A stretch of DNA of 64,000 bases from Microbacterium azadirachtae (GCF_000956545.1 NZ_JYIT01000075.1:1-64000), one strand, 5' to 3'; numbered from the stretch's first letter, positions 1 to 9,213 are shown. Notes: generated from the letters alone by a model not told the origin. Made by a program: numbers and translations.

Positions 1-318
1 GTCCGGGGTCGCGGGGTCCGGGGTCGTTGCGGCGGCCGGCGTCTCGACCACGTCCACCGGCGGAGAGACGACGTCGTCGGCGGGAACGTCGGACAGGCCC
101 GCGACCAGGCCGAGGACGGCGGGGATCACGATGAGGGCCGCGATCCCGATGAAGATCACGGGCGTCCAGGAGCGGCGCGGCGGCGGCGCGGGCTCCGGTG
201 CGCCCACCGGTTGCGGCCTCCCGTTCCGATCGTGCTCGAGCGGCGGGATCACGTACGGCGCGGTGAGGTTCTTCGGCACCGCGGAGTACACGGTGGGCCT
301 TGGCTCGTCCGATGCCAT
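1..318 (-). CDS. Membrane protein, partial (C-terminus beyond left edge)
   Basis: An open frame runs from an ATG at 318 on the minus strand to the left edge without a stop. It was found by translating the edge by hand. The visible 106 residues begin MASDEPRPTVYSAVPKN, continue with a proline-rich cytoplasmic stretch (about residues 25-50), then one hydrophobic segment (about 51-73, WTPVIFIGIAALIVIPAVLG) and a Pro/Thr/Val-rich stretch that would lie outside the membrane. This layout resembles the actinobacterial proteins with a short cytoplasmic tail, one membrane segment and an extracellular DUF4352-type domain, but that domain is not in the window, so the family is not assigned. Function unknown. 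Confidence 0.6.
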   Translation of the reverse strand, partial: MASDEPRPTVYSAVPKNLTAPYVIPPLEHDRNGRPQPVGAPEPAPPPRRSWTPVIFIGIAALIVIPAVLGLVAGLSDVPADDVVSPPVDVVETPAAATTPDPATPD

Positions 319-378
319 GCTCGGACCTTAGCGCGTCGGCGCGCGCGGATCCGGATCCGGATGGCCCGGGCAAAAGAA

Positions 379-470
379 AAGACCCTCCGCGCACCCGACA
401 GAGCCTGGTTACCCTTGCTGCGTTTCCGCCCTGGGGGAGTTGGCCTGGGTGCCGCCACGCGGAGAGCCGT
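379..470 (-). ncRNA. ffs: Signal recognition particle RNA, small bacterial type
   Basis: Read on the minus strand, the sequence holds the invariant SRP domain IV signature GGCGGAAACGCAGCAAGGG flanked by complementary arms: GGCTCTCCGCG near the 5' end pairs with CGCGGAGGGTC near the 3' end, and the inner CACCCAGGC and GCCTGG arms continue the hairpin. A T-rich tract (TTTTCTTTT) follows immediately, as expected for an intrinsic terminator. The RNA pairs with Ffh to target nascent membrane proteins to FtsY and the translocon. Ends are estimated from the pairing and are good to a few bases. Confidence 0.93.
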
Positions 471-572
471 CGTCCAGTCTACCCGAGGCCGCGGGCGTCG
501 GCGACCTGAGGGGCGGCATCGGCGACCCTGGGGCGCGGGCGTCCCGCGTCACCGCCGTTTTGTTCTTGGCTC

Positions 573-1121
573 ATGCCACTCGCCCCTGATTCGTATTCCG
601 CCCGATGCGGCGAGATCGTGGACCGGTGCGCCCGGATCGATCGCCGGATCGCCGGGCTGGAGGTAGAGAAGGCGGCGCTGCTCGGGGGGTGGTGGCGGCG
701 GTCGCCCCGCAGACGGTGGCTCAGCGGCATCGCCGAGCTCGGGGCGATCGGCAGGTGCGGGTGACCGACGTCGACGACGGAATGGCGTGGCTGGGGATCC
801 TGCTGCCCTCGGTGCTCGCGCACGCCGCGCACGATCGGCTGACGACGATGGCTCGGCGGATCCGGTCGACCGGCGACGCCGCGCAGCCCGCCGCTGAGCC
901 CAGGGAGGATCGACGGCGGCGGCGTGTGGGACAGGCTGTTCCTCGACGCACGCGGGATGCTCACCCGCACCGACACGTACGCGCCCACCGAGCGGATGCG
1001 CCGCTTCCTCCGACCACGGGACCGGCACTGCCAATTCCCCGGCTGCCGGATGCCCGCCCGTCCGTGCGACATCGACCACAACCACGACCACGCTCGGGGC
1101 GGCCCCACCGACGTCGCCAAC
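573..1121 (+). pseudogene. DUF222/HNH endonuclease, 5' part, decayed and interrupted
   Basis: Three consecutive reading frames give pieces of one DUF222/HNH (13E12-type) protein. Residues from 573 resemble the start of DUF222 (CARIDRRIAGLEVEKAALL). A second frame at about 760-870 reads VTDVDDGMAWLGILLPSVLA, a typical DUF222 core. A third frame from 924 carries the HNH part (TDTYAPTERMRRFLR, CQFPGC, CDIDHNHDHARGGPTDVAN). Two frame changes and a missing central stretch show the gene was not functional as a single frame. The frame stops making sense after GCCAAC at 1121; its continuation (ANLCCLCRGHHGLKHP) starts at 18660, so the gene is split by the island between them. Confidence 0.85.
1116..1121. 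repeat. Left copy of 6-bp direct repeat GCCAAC at island boundary
   Basis: GCCAAC encodes Ala-Asn of the HNH frame (GGPTDVAN). The same six bases recur at 18660-18665, where the HNH frame resumes. Removing 1122-18665 restores DVANLCCLCRGHHGLKH in one frame. This is what a 6-bp target duplication would give; with only six bases, microhomology is an alternative. Confidence 0.7.
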
Positions 1122-1183
1122 GGCACAAGGTATAAAACGCACCTTTTAAGGGTCGCCGGCGTTGCGAGGGGGTCAGTCGTCGG

Positions 1184-1430
1184 TTGAAGGGCTTCGAGGT
1201 GGTCATCCCCGAGTCTGATGACCAAAAAGGGCACCGCTTGCGACGCGGATCACAAGGCGCACGCCGGTTCGACTTTGTTTGGGTCGGCTACAAGAACCGA
1301 CGTCGTCGAACGCCGATTCTGCGTTGCCAAGCATGGCGAGTCCTCGCCACGCGATATGACAAACGCACCATGATCTACCGCGCCGACATCCGCGACCCAG
1401 CCGTTATCGCGTGGACCAAGGCGTTGTCCA
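1184..1430 (+). mobile_element. IS5-family transposase remnant (C-terminal part, frameshifted)
   Basis: The translation reads FEVVIPESDDQKGHRLRRGS, then GYKNR, then in a shifted frame DVVERRFCVAKHGE, then back to AWRVLATRYDKRTMIYRADI and VIAWTKAL. This is the order of the C-terminal block of IS5/IS427-type DDE transposases (IPEK.DQ..HR.RRGS.GGRP, NVVERRF, LATRYDK). The catalytic N-terminal region is absent and at least one frameshift is present, so it is a dead fragment. It sits 60 bases inside the left island junction and may be a trace of how the island arrived. Confidence 0.8.
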
Positions 1431-1716
1431 GAGACGACGCGGCTCGTCGGGAGATCGAACTTCTCGAACATGCGGTTCGGCCGAGTGCGAGAGAATCCCG
1501 GTTGGCATCGAGTCGAGCAGCAGACCAGACTCACCTGACACTCGACGAGCGTAAGGGCTGACAGAGCTGTCTGTGAGAACGCTGCCAATGCGCCCTCCTC
1601 ACGAGCTGCGACACCACTAGCGCAGGTCAGTCGCCCATCGATCGCAACGGGTGCAGCCGGCCAACGTCGTCCTTCAACGGCCGATCCAGGACCAGTCACC
1701 TCAAACTGACAGTCAC

Positions 1717-3519
1717 TTATCCGTGCTGTGATCCCGGGTCATCCGCGTAGGGTGCAGCTTGACGGTCGAAGAGAAGGCGATAGTGCGGCAGGCAAGCGAG
1801 AAGTTCCTCATGCTTGCCGACGCCCGCCACTCGACCACGATCGAGCACAACGACCAGATCTGCCTGCCGTGCCGTGGAGAGCCGGTGCGACACGAAGACC
1901 GTGATTGCGCCCGCTGTCTCGCCTGTGGCTCGCGCGATACGGCCGAAGTTCGTGTAAATCTGAACCTCCGTCTCCGGGTCGAGTGCGGAAGTTGGCTCGT
2001 CGAGCAACGAGACGATTGCACCTTCCTTATAGATCGCGCGCGCAAGCGCTACCCGTTGCCACTGGCCCCCTGACAGGTTGATGGCGCCACGGAACCGATG
2101 CCCAAGGACGGTGTCCTTTCCGTTAGGCAGGGAGTGGACGATATCCGTCAATAGCGATGCTTTAAGGGCCGATTCGAGTCGGTGCGCCGATGCTAGCTTG
2201 CCGCCGGAGATCGAATCTTCGATCGGGATCTCAAACCGGGCGCCTTGCTGGAACCCTGCAGTGACGTGCCTCTGCCAAGAACGGCGGTCGAATTCTTCGA
2301 GCCTTGTACCATCAACTTCGACTGTGCCGGTGGATGGCGCGATCAGCCCGGCAAGAATATTGACGAGCGTGGACTTCCCGGAACCGTTCTCGCCGACCAA
2401 GCAGACAGTCGCACCGGCTGGTAGACGAAGACTAACATCCAGCAAAGCTGGGGAACTCGACCCAGGGTACGTATAGGTGACACCTGAGAGAACTAACTCT
2501 TCCACCAACGATGATGGCGGCCCCAGTTCCGGGGAACCCTCACTCCGTTCCGTGTTTGTGTCTCGAATCCAGAGCATCCGAAGGAAGGTATTCGCGCCGT
2601 CAATCACTCCCATCAGACTCGCCGCGAGCGACCGTGTCGCCAGAAACACCTGTGGAATGACAAGTAGCACCAGAGACGCAGCAGAGGTGCGATTGGATGC
2701 CGACATCGCAGACGTCGCGAGCGGCAGAGTCACTGCTAACATCGCGAACGAGAGCGCCACGACTCCCACAAGTTCCGCGGCGCCGTGCCGATGGCGGGAG
2801 CGCAGCATCAAGATCGCCTGCCGGTCTTGTGATCGGCTAACGACTTTCAGGAGCGGGAGAAGCAGGCCGAAGGCGCGAACCTCTAGCGCGTGACGCGGAT
2901 CGTTCAGGATGTCAGTTGCGCTGTCGGCGTCGCGACGGAAGGCTTCGTTCCCAAGCCAAATCTGTCCTGCGCGGAAGTCGGCGATCGCGGCGGCCAGGCA
3001 GGGTAAGACGGCTAACGGCACGAGCCACGCCAGTCGTGCATCGACCGTTGCGAGTGCAATAACCGCTACTGTCACCGACGCGAGAGCGGAGATCCCCAAA
3101 ATCAGTTGATGAATTCCGCTTAAGCGGTAGGCATCGCGGTCCAGAAGGCGAAGATTGTCGAGTGCTTTCGCGCTAAAGAAGGTGCTGAGCGAGGTGCGCG
3201 CTTCCATCTGAATGCTGAGTTCAAGTCGAACTTGCCGCTCCACGGCATCCTGGAGTGACTCGGATACGATTGGCCCGATCCGCGCGATCGCAGCTGAGAG
3301 CAAGATCAAGACGACACACATCGACAAAGCCGACAGATCGGCTCCACTGATCAGAACGGTCGAGATAGCGATCGCGACTGCCCAAGATGCCAGAACCGGA
3401 AGAATGGCTTGCACGACTGAGATTGAGGTCGCGAGCATAGTCAGGCTCGCGCTCGCACGGAAGGCAAGTGCGACCCAGCCGGCAACAGCACGTAGGAGAG
3501 AACGAAGGTCGAGTTTCAC
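1717..3519 (-). CDS. ABC exporter half-transporter (TMD-NBD fusion), second subunit
   Basis: A 600-residue type IV ABC exporter subunit. About five or six hydrophobic helices fill residues 1-310, followed by an ATPase domain with Walker A VGENGSGKSTLVNIL, a Q-loop (GFQQGARFEIP), signature LSGGQWQRVALARA, Walker B SLLDEPTSALD and the H-loop VFVSHRLS. All catalytic residues are present. The start is a GTG inside the overlap GTGA with the stop of the preceding ABC gene, so the two are translationally coupled and probably form a heterodimer. As the last genes of the island operon they most likely export the product and may also give self-protection. The substrate cannot be read from the sequence. 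Confidence 0.93.
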   Translation of the reverse strand: MKLDLRSLLRAVAGWVALAFRASASLTMLATSISVVQAILPVLASWAVAIAISTVLISGADLSALSMCVVLILLSAAIARIGPIVSESLQDAVERQVRLELSIQMEARTSLSTFFSAKALDNLRLLDRDAYRLSGIHQLILGISALASVTVAVIALATVDARLAWLVPLAVLPCLAAAIADFRAGQIWLGNEAFRRDADSATDILNDPRHALEVRAFGLLLPLLKVVSRSQDRQAILMLRSRHRHGAAELVGVVALSFAMLAVTLPLATSAMSASNRTSAASLVLLVIPQVFLATRSLAASLMGVIDGANTFLRMLWIRDTNTERSEGSPELGPPSSLVEELVLSGVTYTYPGSSSPALLDVSLRLPAGATVCLVGENGSGKSTLVNILAGLIAPSTGTVEVDGTRLEEFDRRSWQRHVTAGFQQGARFEIPIEDSISGGKLASAHRLESALKASLLTDIVHSLPNGKDTVLGHRFRGAINLSGGQWQRVALARAIYKEGAIVSLLDEPTSALDPETEVQIYTNFGRIARATGETAGAITVFVSHRLSTARQADLVVVLDRGRVAGVGKHEELLACLPHYRLLFDRQAAPYADDPGSQHG

Positions 3520-5318
3520 TTCTTGGGCCCCACATACTGGGCAGCTTGTGCTCGAAACATCCTGGCATACCTGCCGTTGAGAGTCATCAATTCTTGATGG
3601 CTCCCGCGTTCGGAGACGCCTCCTCGATCGATGAGTACGATGTCAGGAACAACTTTCACGACTGATAGACGATGCGAGACGATGATTGAGGACATCCCGT
3701 TCACCATCTGTAGATAGTCGCTCACAATCGCCGCCTCGGACGATGCGTCCAATGCGGACAAAGGTTCATCCATCACGAGGAGAGAACCCAATCTGTGAGC
3801 CTTGTACAACGCGCGCACCAACGCCAATTTCTGCCATTCGCCGCCGGAGAGGTCTACCGCCCCTCGCCTCCCCGCGCCAAGCGGAGTTCGCCATCCATCG
3901 GGCAGTCGCTTGACTACGTCCTCGAACGACGCCAGTCGTGAAGCACGCAGAAGAGCAGAAAAGTCGCAGTCGACGTGACCATCTGGAGCACCTTCTTCTA
4001 GCGTCACCGACGCGACGGCGGAAAGCGGCAGGCGCGTTGCATCCTGCGCGACGACGGAAATTGAGCGTTGCCACGCAGATAAGCTGTCCGGCGCGAGCGA
4101 CGCCAGGCTCGTACCGTCGACGACAACATCACCGCTACTAGGTGTGTACCCGCCCATAAGAAGTTTGAGAATCGTCGACTTTCCTGCGCCGTTCACACCC
4201 ACGATGGCGTGGGCTTCACCCGCCTTGAGATGCAACGAGAGGTTGGATAGTACGAGACGATCGCTCTCCGGGTACTTGAAGCTGACGTCGACGAATTCGA
4301 CCTCGCCGGGGCCAGAGCTCAAGGGGTCGTTCGCGCGACCATGCGCCGGCGGCGGCCACTCTCGCGGCCGGGCCTTGAGGCTCAACGGAGGCAGCCTGCT
4401 CATCGTCGAGAGGTCGCGCACGGCTCGGCTGCCGGCAGCGAGCGTACGAAGTGGCGACAAATCGATCGACGCGAGCAGCACGATCATTGGAATCACCGTT
4501 GCGACGGATTCGACCGCCGGCGCGCCGGTCATTTGAAGCCCAACAGCCACGAGACAAATTGCCGCGGTGACTATGCGAATTACGCCTGCGGTCCACGTTG
4601 ATTTCACAGTCGAAACGCGAAGAGAACGCAATCGTCTGTGAGCATCGCCGGCGCTAACATCGTAGCGGCTACGAAAATAGCCATGCATCCCAAAGATGCG
4701 CAGCTCCTTTGCGTTCTCCGCCATTAGCGGGACCGAGCCAGCGTACTGCGCCATGGCGAGGTTCTCGCCAAGTTCATCTCTACCGTCAATTTCACGGCGG
4801 GAAACCTTGGCCGACCAAAGACCGTCGAGACCGATCGCCATGACGAGCGCAAGCGCTAGACCCCAGTAGCCTAAAGATGCGACCAGCACCGCGCCGCCAA
4901 GTGTCACAACGCAGACCCTAGGGGCTTCCGTTGTGAGATAGCTCAACGCAAGATCCAGTTGCGGGAACCGCGACTTCGTGACCGCGAGCGCCTCCCGATG
5001 GGCGGGACTCTCGATCGATTCCAGAAACGGAGAAGAAAGCGAGTCCTCACCGAGGCGCAGGAGCTGATCGCGTGAGGTGAGTCCCTGAATTCTCAGACCT
5101 GCCACCGAGATGATAGGACGCATCGCGTAACCGAGTCCCAGTGACAAACATGCGAGCACGAGGTAAACGAAAATTGACTCGCCCATTGCCGCGCGTCCCA
5201 CGGTAATCCCAATCAGCAAGGGAAAACACACTTGAACAACGCCCTCGACAGTCGAAGCCAGGAGGGCAACAGCGGTTGCGACCGGGCTGAGCGACAAAAG
5301 ATAACTGAAGAGATTCAT
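3516..5318 (-). CDS. ABC exporter half-transporter (TMD-NBD fusion), first subunit
   Basis: A 600-residue ABC exporter with an N-terminal membrane domain (helices within residues 1-300) and a C-terminal ATPase. Walker A is VGVNGAGKSTILKLL, the signature LSGGEWQKLALVRALY, Walker B LLVMDEPLSALD, and the H-loop IIVSHRLSVV. The tryptophan after the signature (SGGEW here, SGGQW in the partner) resembles exporters in peptide natural-product clusters; that comparison is from memory. The ATG at 5318 directly follows the TAG stop of the upstream ligase gene. The stop overlaps the GTG of the next ABC gene by four bases. Both partners have complete ATPase motifs, so neither site is obviously degenerate. 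Confidence 0.93.
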   Translation of the reverse strand: MNLFSYLLSLSPVATAVALLASTVEGVVQVCFPLLIGITVGRAAMGESIFVYLVLACLSLGLGYAMRPIISVAGLRIQGLTSRDQLLRLGEDSLSSPFLESIESPAHREALAVTKSRFPQLDLALSYLTTEAPRVCVVTLGGAVLVASLGYWGLALALVMAIGLDGLWSAKVSRREIDGRDELGENLAMAQYAGSVPLMAENAKELRIFGMHGYFRSRYDVSAGDAHRRLRSLRVSTVKSTWTAGVIRIVTAAICLVAVGLQMTGAPAVESVATVIPMIVLLASIDLSPLRTLAAGSRAVRDLSTMSRLPPLSLKARPREWPPPAHGRANDPLSSGPGEVEFVDVSFKYPESDRLVLSNLSLHLKAGEAHAIVGVNGAGKSTILKLLMGGYTPSSGDVVVDGTSLASLAPDSLSAWQRSISVVAQDATRLPLSAVASVTLEEGAPDGHVDCDFSALLRASRLASFEDVVKRLPDGWRTPLGAGRRGAVDLSGGEWQKLALVRALYKAHRLGSLLVMDEPLSALDASSEAAIVSDYLQMVNGMSSIIVSHRLSVVKVVPDIVLIDRGGVSERGSHQELMTLNGRYARMFRAQAAQYVGPKK

Positions 5319-7103
5319 CTAGGGGCCGATCGGTTCAACGTCAGTAAGGTGAAGCGCTAGTGTGGCGAGTCGAGCCGTGAATACGCGCTCAACGCGAGCG
5401 GGCGCTGTATCTCGTTGCTGGAGGAGATCCACAACTGCGTCCGTTGCCAGCAATCCTGGGGCGAAGCCTTCGACGGCTTCTACGCCGAGCGCAGCGAGAC
5501 GCTTCGCTCGGACGTGCTCGTGGTCGACAACATCGTCGGACGAGCGCTCGATCGTCCGACGATGCTCAAGCCATGCCCGTCGCCTCAATCGTTCGGCCGC
5601 GCCGCCGTATTGCGCTCCACGGGTGAAGACAGGAATCGCCCCAAGTGCGTGTGGACCGGCCAAGGCGGCAAGCATCCGACGGGAGATCGGTTCCGAGTTC
5701 GTCTCACGAAGGTAGGAAAAGTAGTGGGGCCAGAGCGCCCTAGAGACCAGTGGCGAGAAGACTCGTCGCAGCGGGTCCACGAGTGAGGTCTTCGAACCGT
5801 GCCAGGTCGCCAGATACTTGAGGAACCAAACGTCATTCAAATGTTCGGGCGCGAAGCCCAGTGACACGAACGAATCAGACTTGGCGCTCACCTCATCAGT
5901 GAGGGACGCCAGGAAGGCCTGACCTATCAACGGCCTGTTCGACCGCTGATAGGTCATCCGAGAAACGTAATTCTCCGCGAACTCACGTGGAGACTTAGCG
6001 ATCGAGAGATCGCCACGCACTCCCAGCTGGTAGTCAAAGGACCCGCGGCCCAATTCGCCTCCGACGCCGTCAATCAGCGTGAGCCCCGGGCGTACAGGGA
6101 GGTCGAACTCGATCGCGTCGGACAGACAGACGTTGCCTGGCGACCGCAAACGCAGCGTCTCGAAGCTACTTGCGTGCGACAGGGTCTGACCGAACTGGGC
6201 AAAGTCGTACACCTTGTGGTCGAAGCCAAGCTCACGTGCGAGCATGGCCGCGATCTCTATGTCCTCCGTTAGCGGGTATCCAGGGAATCCGGGCAGCGCA
6301 AACGTCGCGCTGGCGATGCGCTCGCCGCGACGGAGTAGGGCCGACAGCACCAACCGGCTGTCGTTTCCACCGGTCAGTTGGAGCAGCCATTCCTGTCCTG
6401 GAATCGTCGCCAGGCCACTGGCTAGTGCCCCCATGAGCTGCTCGCTCGCAGCGATGGCGTCAGAATTATCGGCGAAGTCCTCCGGACTTAGCGCGCCCGC
6501 CAATTGTCGGGTGACACTCCCGTCCGAGGTCACCGTTGACAGAACTCCCGGCGGCTCTCTGCGCACGTTCGCATACAGAGTCTCGTCATCCAGGGCGCAG
6601 CCGAGCGCAAGAAAGTTTCGAAGTGCATCCAGCGACAGCGCGTCAGTCGCAAGCCGGAGCACAGGCGCTCGGTTACTCAGCGCAAAGAAGGCGCGCCCCC
6701 TCTCGAACCACCTCCGTGAGTAGAGCGGATAGAGCCCCGCGGGGTCCGTGAGATACCTGACAGTGTCTGCGAGTTCAATCAGTGCAAATCTCCCGTCCGC
6801 GTCGCGAGCCACTGACTCGAGCGGGGTGGAGAGAGCGGATCGTGCATCCGTGCTGCCGAACTGGTGCCCGAGAGACAACCGATGCGGCAACGCCTGACTA
6901 CTGATCAACGTATCCTCATCAAAAAGTCCATCGGACCAGAGAGCGAATATCGTCCCATCGGCTGACCGCCATTCGGCCAGATCGCGCGCGCCAGCCACGC
7001 CCGCACCCGCTATTTGTCGGAAGTTAGCTCGGATATCCAAGACCGACTCAGGGGGTACGGCGCACGCCTCCTCGGACCAGACTACGAGCACTTCCTGAGC
7101 CAT
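5319..7103 (-). CDS. Asparagine-synthetase-like ligase lacking the amidotransferase cysteine
   Basis: A 594-residue member of the asparagine synthetase B superfamily. The C-terminal ATP-pyrophosphatase domain shows the PP-loop QLTGGNDSRLVLSAL (about residues 242-256) and a later IDGVGGELGRG. The N-terminal domain keeps the Ntn-like fold pattern (DGRFALIELAD, TDPAGLYPLYS, ALSNRAPVL) but starts MAQEV, so residue 2 is Ala, not the Cys that hydrolyses glutamine. Family members without this Cys (beta-lactam synthetase, lasso-peptide cyclases) adenylate a carboxylate and use an amine instead of ammonia. By inference this enzyme forms an amide or ring in the island product. The start at 7103 is chosen for the GGGAAGGCGG ribosome binding site about ten bases upstream; an ATG at 7142 is less likely. 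Confidence 0.85.
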   Translation of the reverse strand: MAQEVLVVWSEEACAVPPESVLDIRANFRQIAGAGVAGARDLAEWRSADGTIFALWSDGLFDEDTLISSQALPHRLSLGHQFGSTDARSALSTPLESVARDADGRFALIELADTVRYLTDPAGLYPLYSRRWFERGRAFFALSNRAPVLRLATDALSLDALRNFLALGCALDDETLYANVRREPPGVLSTVTSDGSVTRQLAGALSPEDFADNSDAIAASEQLMGALASGLATIPGQEWLLQLTGGNDSRLVLSALLRRGERIASATFALPGFPGYPLTEDIEIAAMLARELGFDHKVYDFAQFGQTLSHASSFETLRLRSPGNVCLSDAIEFDLPVRPGLTLIDGVGGELGRGSFDYQLGVRGDLSIAKSPREFAENYVSRMTYQRSNRPLIGQAFLASLTDEVSAKSDSFVSLGFAPEHLNDVWFLKYLATWHGSKTSLVDPLRRVFSPLVSRALWPHYFSYLRETNSEPISRRMLAALAGPHALGAIPVFTRGAQYGGAAERLRRRAWLEHRRTIERSSDDVVDHEHVRAKRLAALGVEAVEGFAPGLLATDAVVDLLQQRDTAPARVERVFTARLATLALHLTDVEPIGP

Positions 7104-7270
7104 CAGAAAGACCGCCTTCCCTAATAAATTCGACCGAGTCACACACGGCTGTCGTGTTCACTCACTAGCCATCAGCCGTTGGACCACACACACGACCGCT
7201 CGCCGCGAGGTCGCGAAAGTACATGTGAGACGCGCGGCTTCTCTTGCCGCATGCGTCGAGCGCCCAACAC

Positions 7271-8443
7271 TCACGCGGCGACCGCGCAAACCTGAAGCGA
7301 ACGGAAGACGTCCTCCTCAAGGGCGCCGCGGAAAGCTGCTCTGACGCGCCATCGACCATCAGCGAGGAGAGCGATGTCGACCGCCGCGCACACTCGAGAG
7401 GGCGCGTTCGGGCGCCAGACAACTGGCTCGCGCGTTGTGGAATACAACGGACTGAACGATGCAGGCAGCCGATGAACGTTCACTGATACGACGCCATCGA
7501 GCGCCCGTTGCCATTGAAGGAACTCAGGGTTCGACGCGTCGACATATCCACGTGCACAAGCGCGGAAGATGCGTGAAGACAATGTTTGGGAGTCAACTCC
7601 CCCGTGCGCCAGAAAGTAGCAGGGGAAGGTCGAATTGCCGCAGATCGGCAACCCAGGGTGTCCCGGCAGCGGCAAACGAGCCAACAGTTCGACAGTGCGC
7701 GACTCCGCACCTATCACAGCGTCGACGACCCGGAGCGCCCATGCCGTAACGTCGGTTCCCGAACTGTGAACAGACGTCCGAAGCGGGGAACTCAACACGG
7801 TTTCCAATCCCGTCAGTTCCGCGAGCGATCCGGGGGCCGACCGGGTGGGTACGGGGAGCGAAGTCAGGTAGTCCACGTTCCTACGTAGAACGGTGCCACG
7901 AACGAAATCCGAGCGTTCAACTCTTGTGACTTCTTTCTGATGCACAAATCTCGAATGATCCGCAGCGCGCGACTTTTCCAAATCGTCAAGCCCGCGCCCG
8001 TCCATAAGCAAATGAGGAATACGAGTCCAAAGCTCGGGGGCGCCGTCAACGAGCGCTATGCCAAATGCGGGCAGCGGTCGCCGCGAGTTGTTGCGTGCAC
8101 GAAAGAACTTATCCTGGTAACGAGAATCTGAGGTGGATACGTGGCGCGAGAGCGCCACATCTGTCACTCCGTTCACTAGAATCCCCGCGCCATTGCGTGC
8201 TAGCCGTGTCCTAAGTGTAGGGCACACAGAGGCAAGATTGTTGAGCTTGGCAGTTAGCATTTCTTCATTGCACGAATTCGGCAGCTCAAAAGCACGGTGC
8301 ACGGTCACAAGATCTCCGCTTGTCCCACACTCCTGCCAATATCCGAGGAGATGCGCTTGCGACCATGACAGCGGCAGCGTTTCCTCTTCGGACCGTGGCG
8401 ACGGCGCGGCCTGCGGCGTAGTGCTTTCCATTTGTTCAGTCAT
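7271..8443 (-). CDS. Stand-alone condensation-domain-like acyltransferase (second of two)
   Basis: A 390-residue protein of the condensation/acyltransferase (C-domain, PapA, chloramphenicol acetyltransferase-like) superfamily. The diagnostic HxxxDG motif is IPHLLMDGRGL (His144, Asp148, Gly149), and LSWSQAHLLGYWQ near residue 25 matches the usual N-terminal LS.aQ.. element. It carries no fused adenylation or carrier domain. The ATG at 8443 lies in the overlap ATGACTGA with the stop of the amino acid:carrier protein ligase gene, so the two are coupled. The natural guess is that it transfers the aminoacyl group from the neighbouring carrier protein to an amine or hydroxyl acceptor. It is only distantly similar to the first copy at 17044-18315. 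Confidence 0.78.
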   Translation of the reverse strand: MTEQMESTTPQAAPSPRSEEETLPLSWSQAHLLGYWQECGTSGDLVTVHRAFELPNSCNEEMLTAKLNNLASVCPTLRTRLARNGAGILVNGVTDVALSRHVSTSDSRYQDKFFRARNNSRRPLPAFGIALVDGAPELWTRIPHLLMDGRGLDDLEKSRAADHSRFVHQKEVTRVERSDFVRGTVLRRNVDYLTSLPVPTRSAPGSLAELTGLETVLSSPLRTSVHSSGTDVTAWALRVVDAVIGAESRTVELLARLPLPGHPGLPICGNSTFPCYFLAHGGVDSQTLSSRIFRACARGYVDASNPEFLQWQRALDGVVSVNVHRLPASFSPLYSTTREPVVWRPNAPSRVCAAVDIALLADGRWRVRAAFRGALEEDVFRSLQVCAVAA

Positions 8444-9209
8444 TGTCCGGCGCGGCATGCGTCCGCGCGTAGAGCGCGTACATCCGATCAACACCGAATG
8501 CGACGCAGGCACTCGCCTGGGACTTCCTCTCGGTAAGCGTTTCAACGATGCGGAACCCGTGCAGGTTCAGAGAAGCGGCAGCGATGCTCAACTCGCTGCT
8601 CCACGGGACGCGGGCCTCGATCTTCTGCTCGAGCGCGCGATGCACTCGCCGGCGTCTCCCGGCATCCACACCGTAGAAGTGGTCTGCGGCGACCTCCGTT
8701 GCAACGTTCATACCGTTCTCGCGCATCCAGGTTATGACGCGAGCAAAGGAAGCACGAGCGGCTGCTTCGACGCGAACTGCATCCCCGATGAACACAAGCT
8801 CTTGCATCTCAAATGCCGGAAGACGAAGTGGTTCATGAGCGTCGATGCTAGCTTCAGCTCGGAAGCAAATGCCACGAGACCCGAATACTCGCAGACTCGA
8901 GTCCACTTCTGGACCCGAGTCTGATCCAAAGGTATCCGCAAAGAGAATTGTTTCGACGCAGAGGGCAGGGCGAAGAATGTGCGGCTCAGGTAGCTCAAAT
9001 TGTCGAGGATCGAACGACCGCACATCGAACGGCACCGATGGCAGGCTGTCGAGATACCCAAGGTTCGCGTAGTGTCGTCGGGCGATTAGCGGTGACGAGG
9101 TGTGATGAACTACGCTCAAGTCGGTCGACGCCGTTTCGACAAGTGCCCGCACCATTGCATCCCTGCGGGCGTAGTCGGTTCCGAACCACCGCTCAGTATT
9201 GATTGGCAT
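8436..9209 (-). CDS. Amino acid:[carrier protein] ligase-like enzyme (class II synthetase fold)
   Basis: A 257-residue protein with class II aminoacyl-tRNA synthetase signatures: motif 2-like CFRAEASIDAHEPLR (residues 115-129) and motif 3-like AFGVDRMYALYARTH near the C-terminus. The tRNA-binding arm of a true synthetase is missing. Cys84, a Glu at about 134-137 and Cys235 are placed like the Cys-Glu-Cys zinc ligands of amino acid:carrier protein ligases, the truncated homologues of atypical seryl-tRNA synthetase known from rhizobia. These adenylate a small amino acid such as glycine or alanine and load it on the phosphopantetheine of a carrier protein. Its gene starts at 9209, straight after the carrier gene (9214-9447), with AAAGGG upstream. 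Family assignment is from recognised motifs; the amino acid is unknown. Confidence 0.82.
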   Translation of the reverse strand: MPINTERWFGTDYARRDAMVRALVETASTDLSVVHHTSSPLIARRHYANLGYLDSLPSVPFDVRSFDPRQFELPEPHILRPALCVETILFADTFGSDSGPEVDSSLRVFGSRGICFRAEASIDAHEPLRLPAFEMQELVFIGDAVRVEAAARASFARVITWMRENGMNVATEVAADHFYGVDAGRRRRVHRALEQKIEARVPWSSELSIAAASLNLHGFRIVETLTERKSQASACVAFGVDRMYALYARTHAAPDND

Positions 9210-9213
9210 CACG

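Noticed and set aside
1431..1716. Possible extra gene at the island left end
   Set aside because: Short frames exist on both strands (for example one over 1250-1699, minus) but none has motifs, a ribosome binding site or plausible composition; they overlap the transposase debris.
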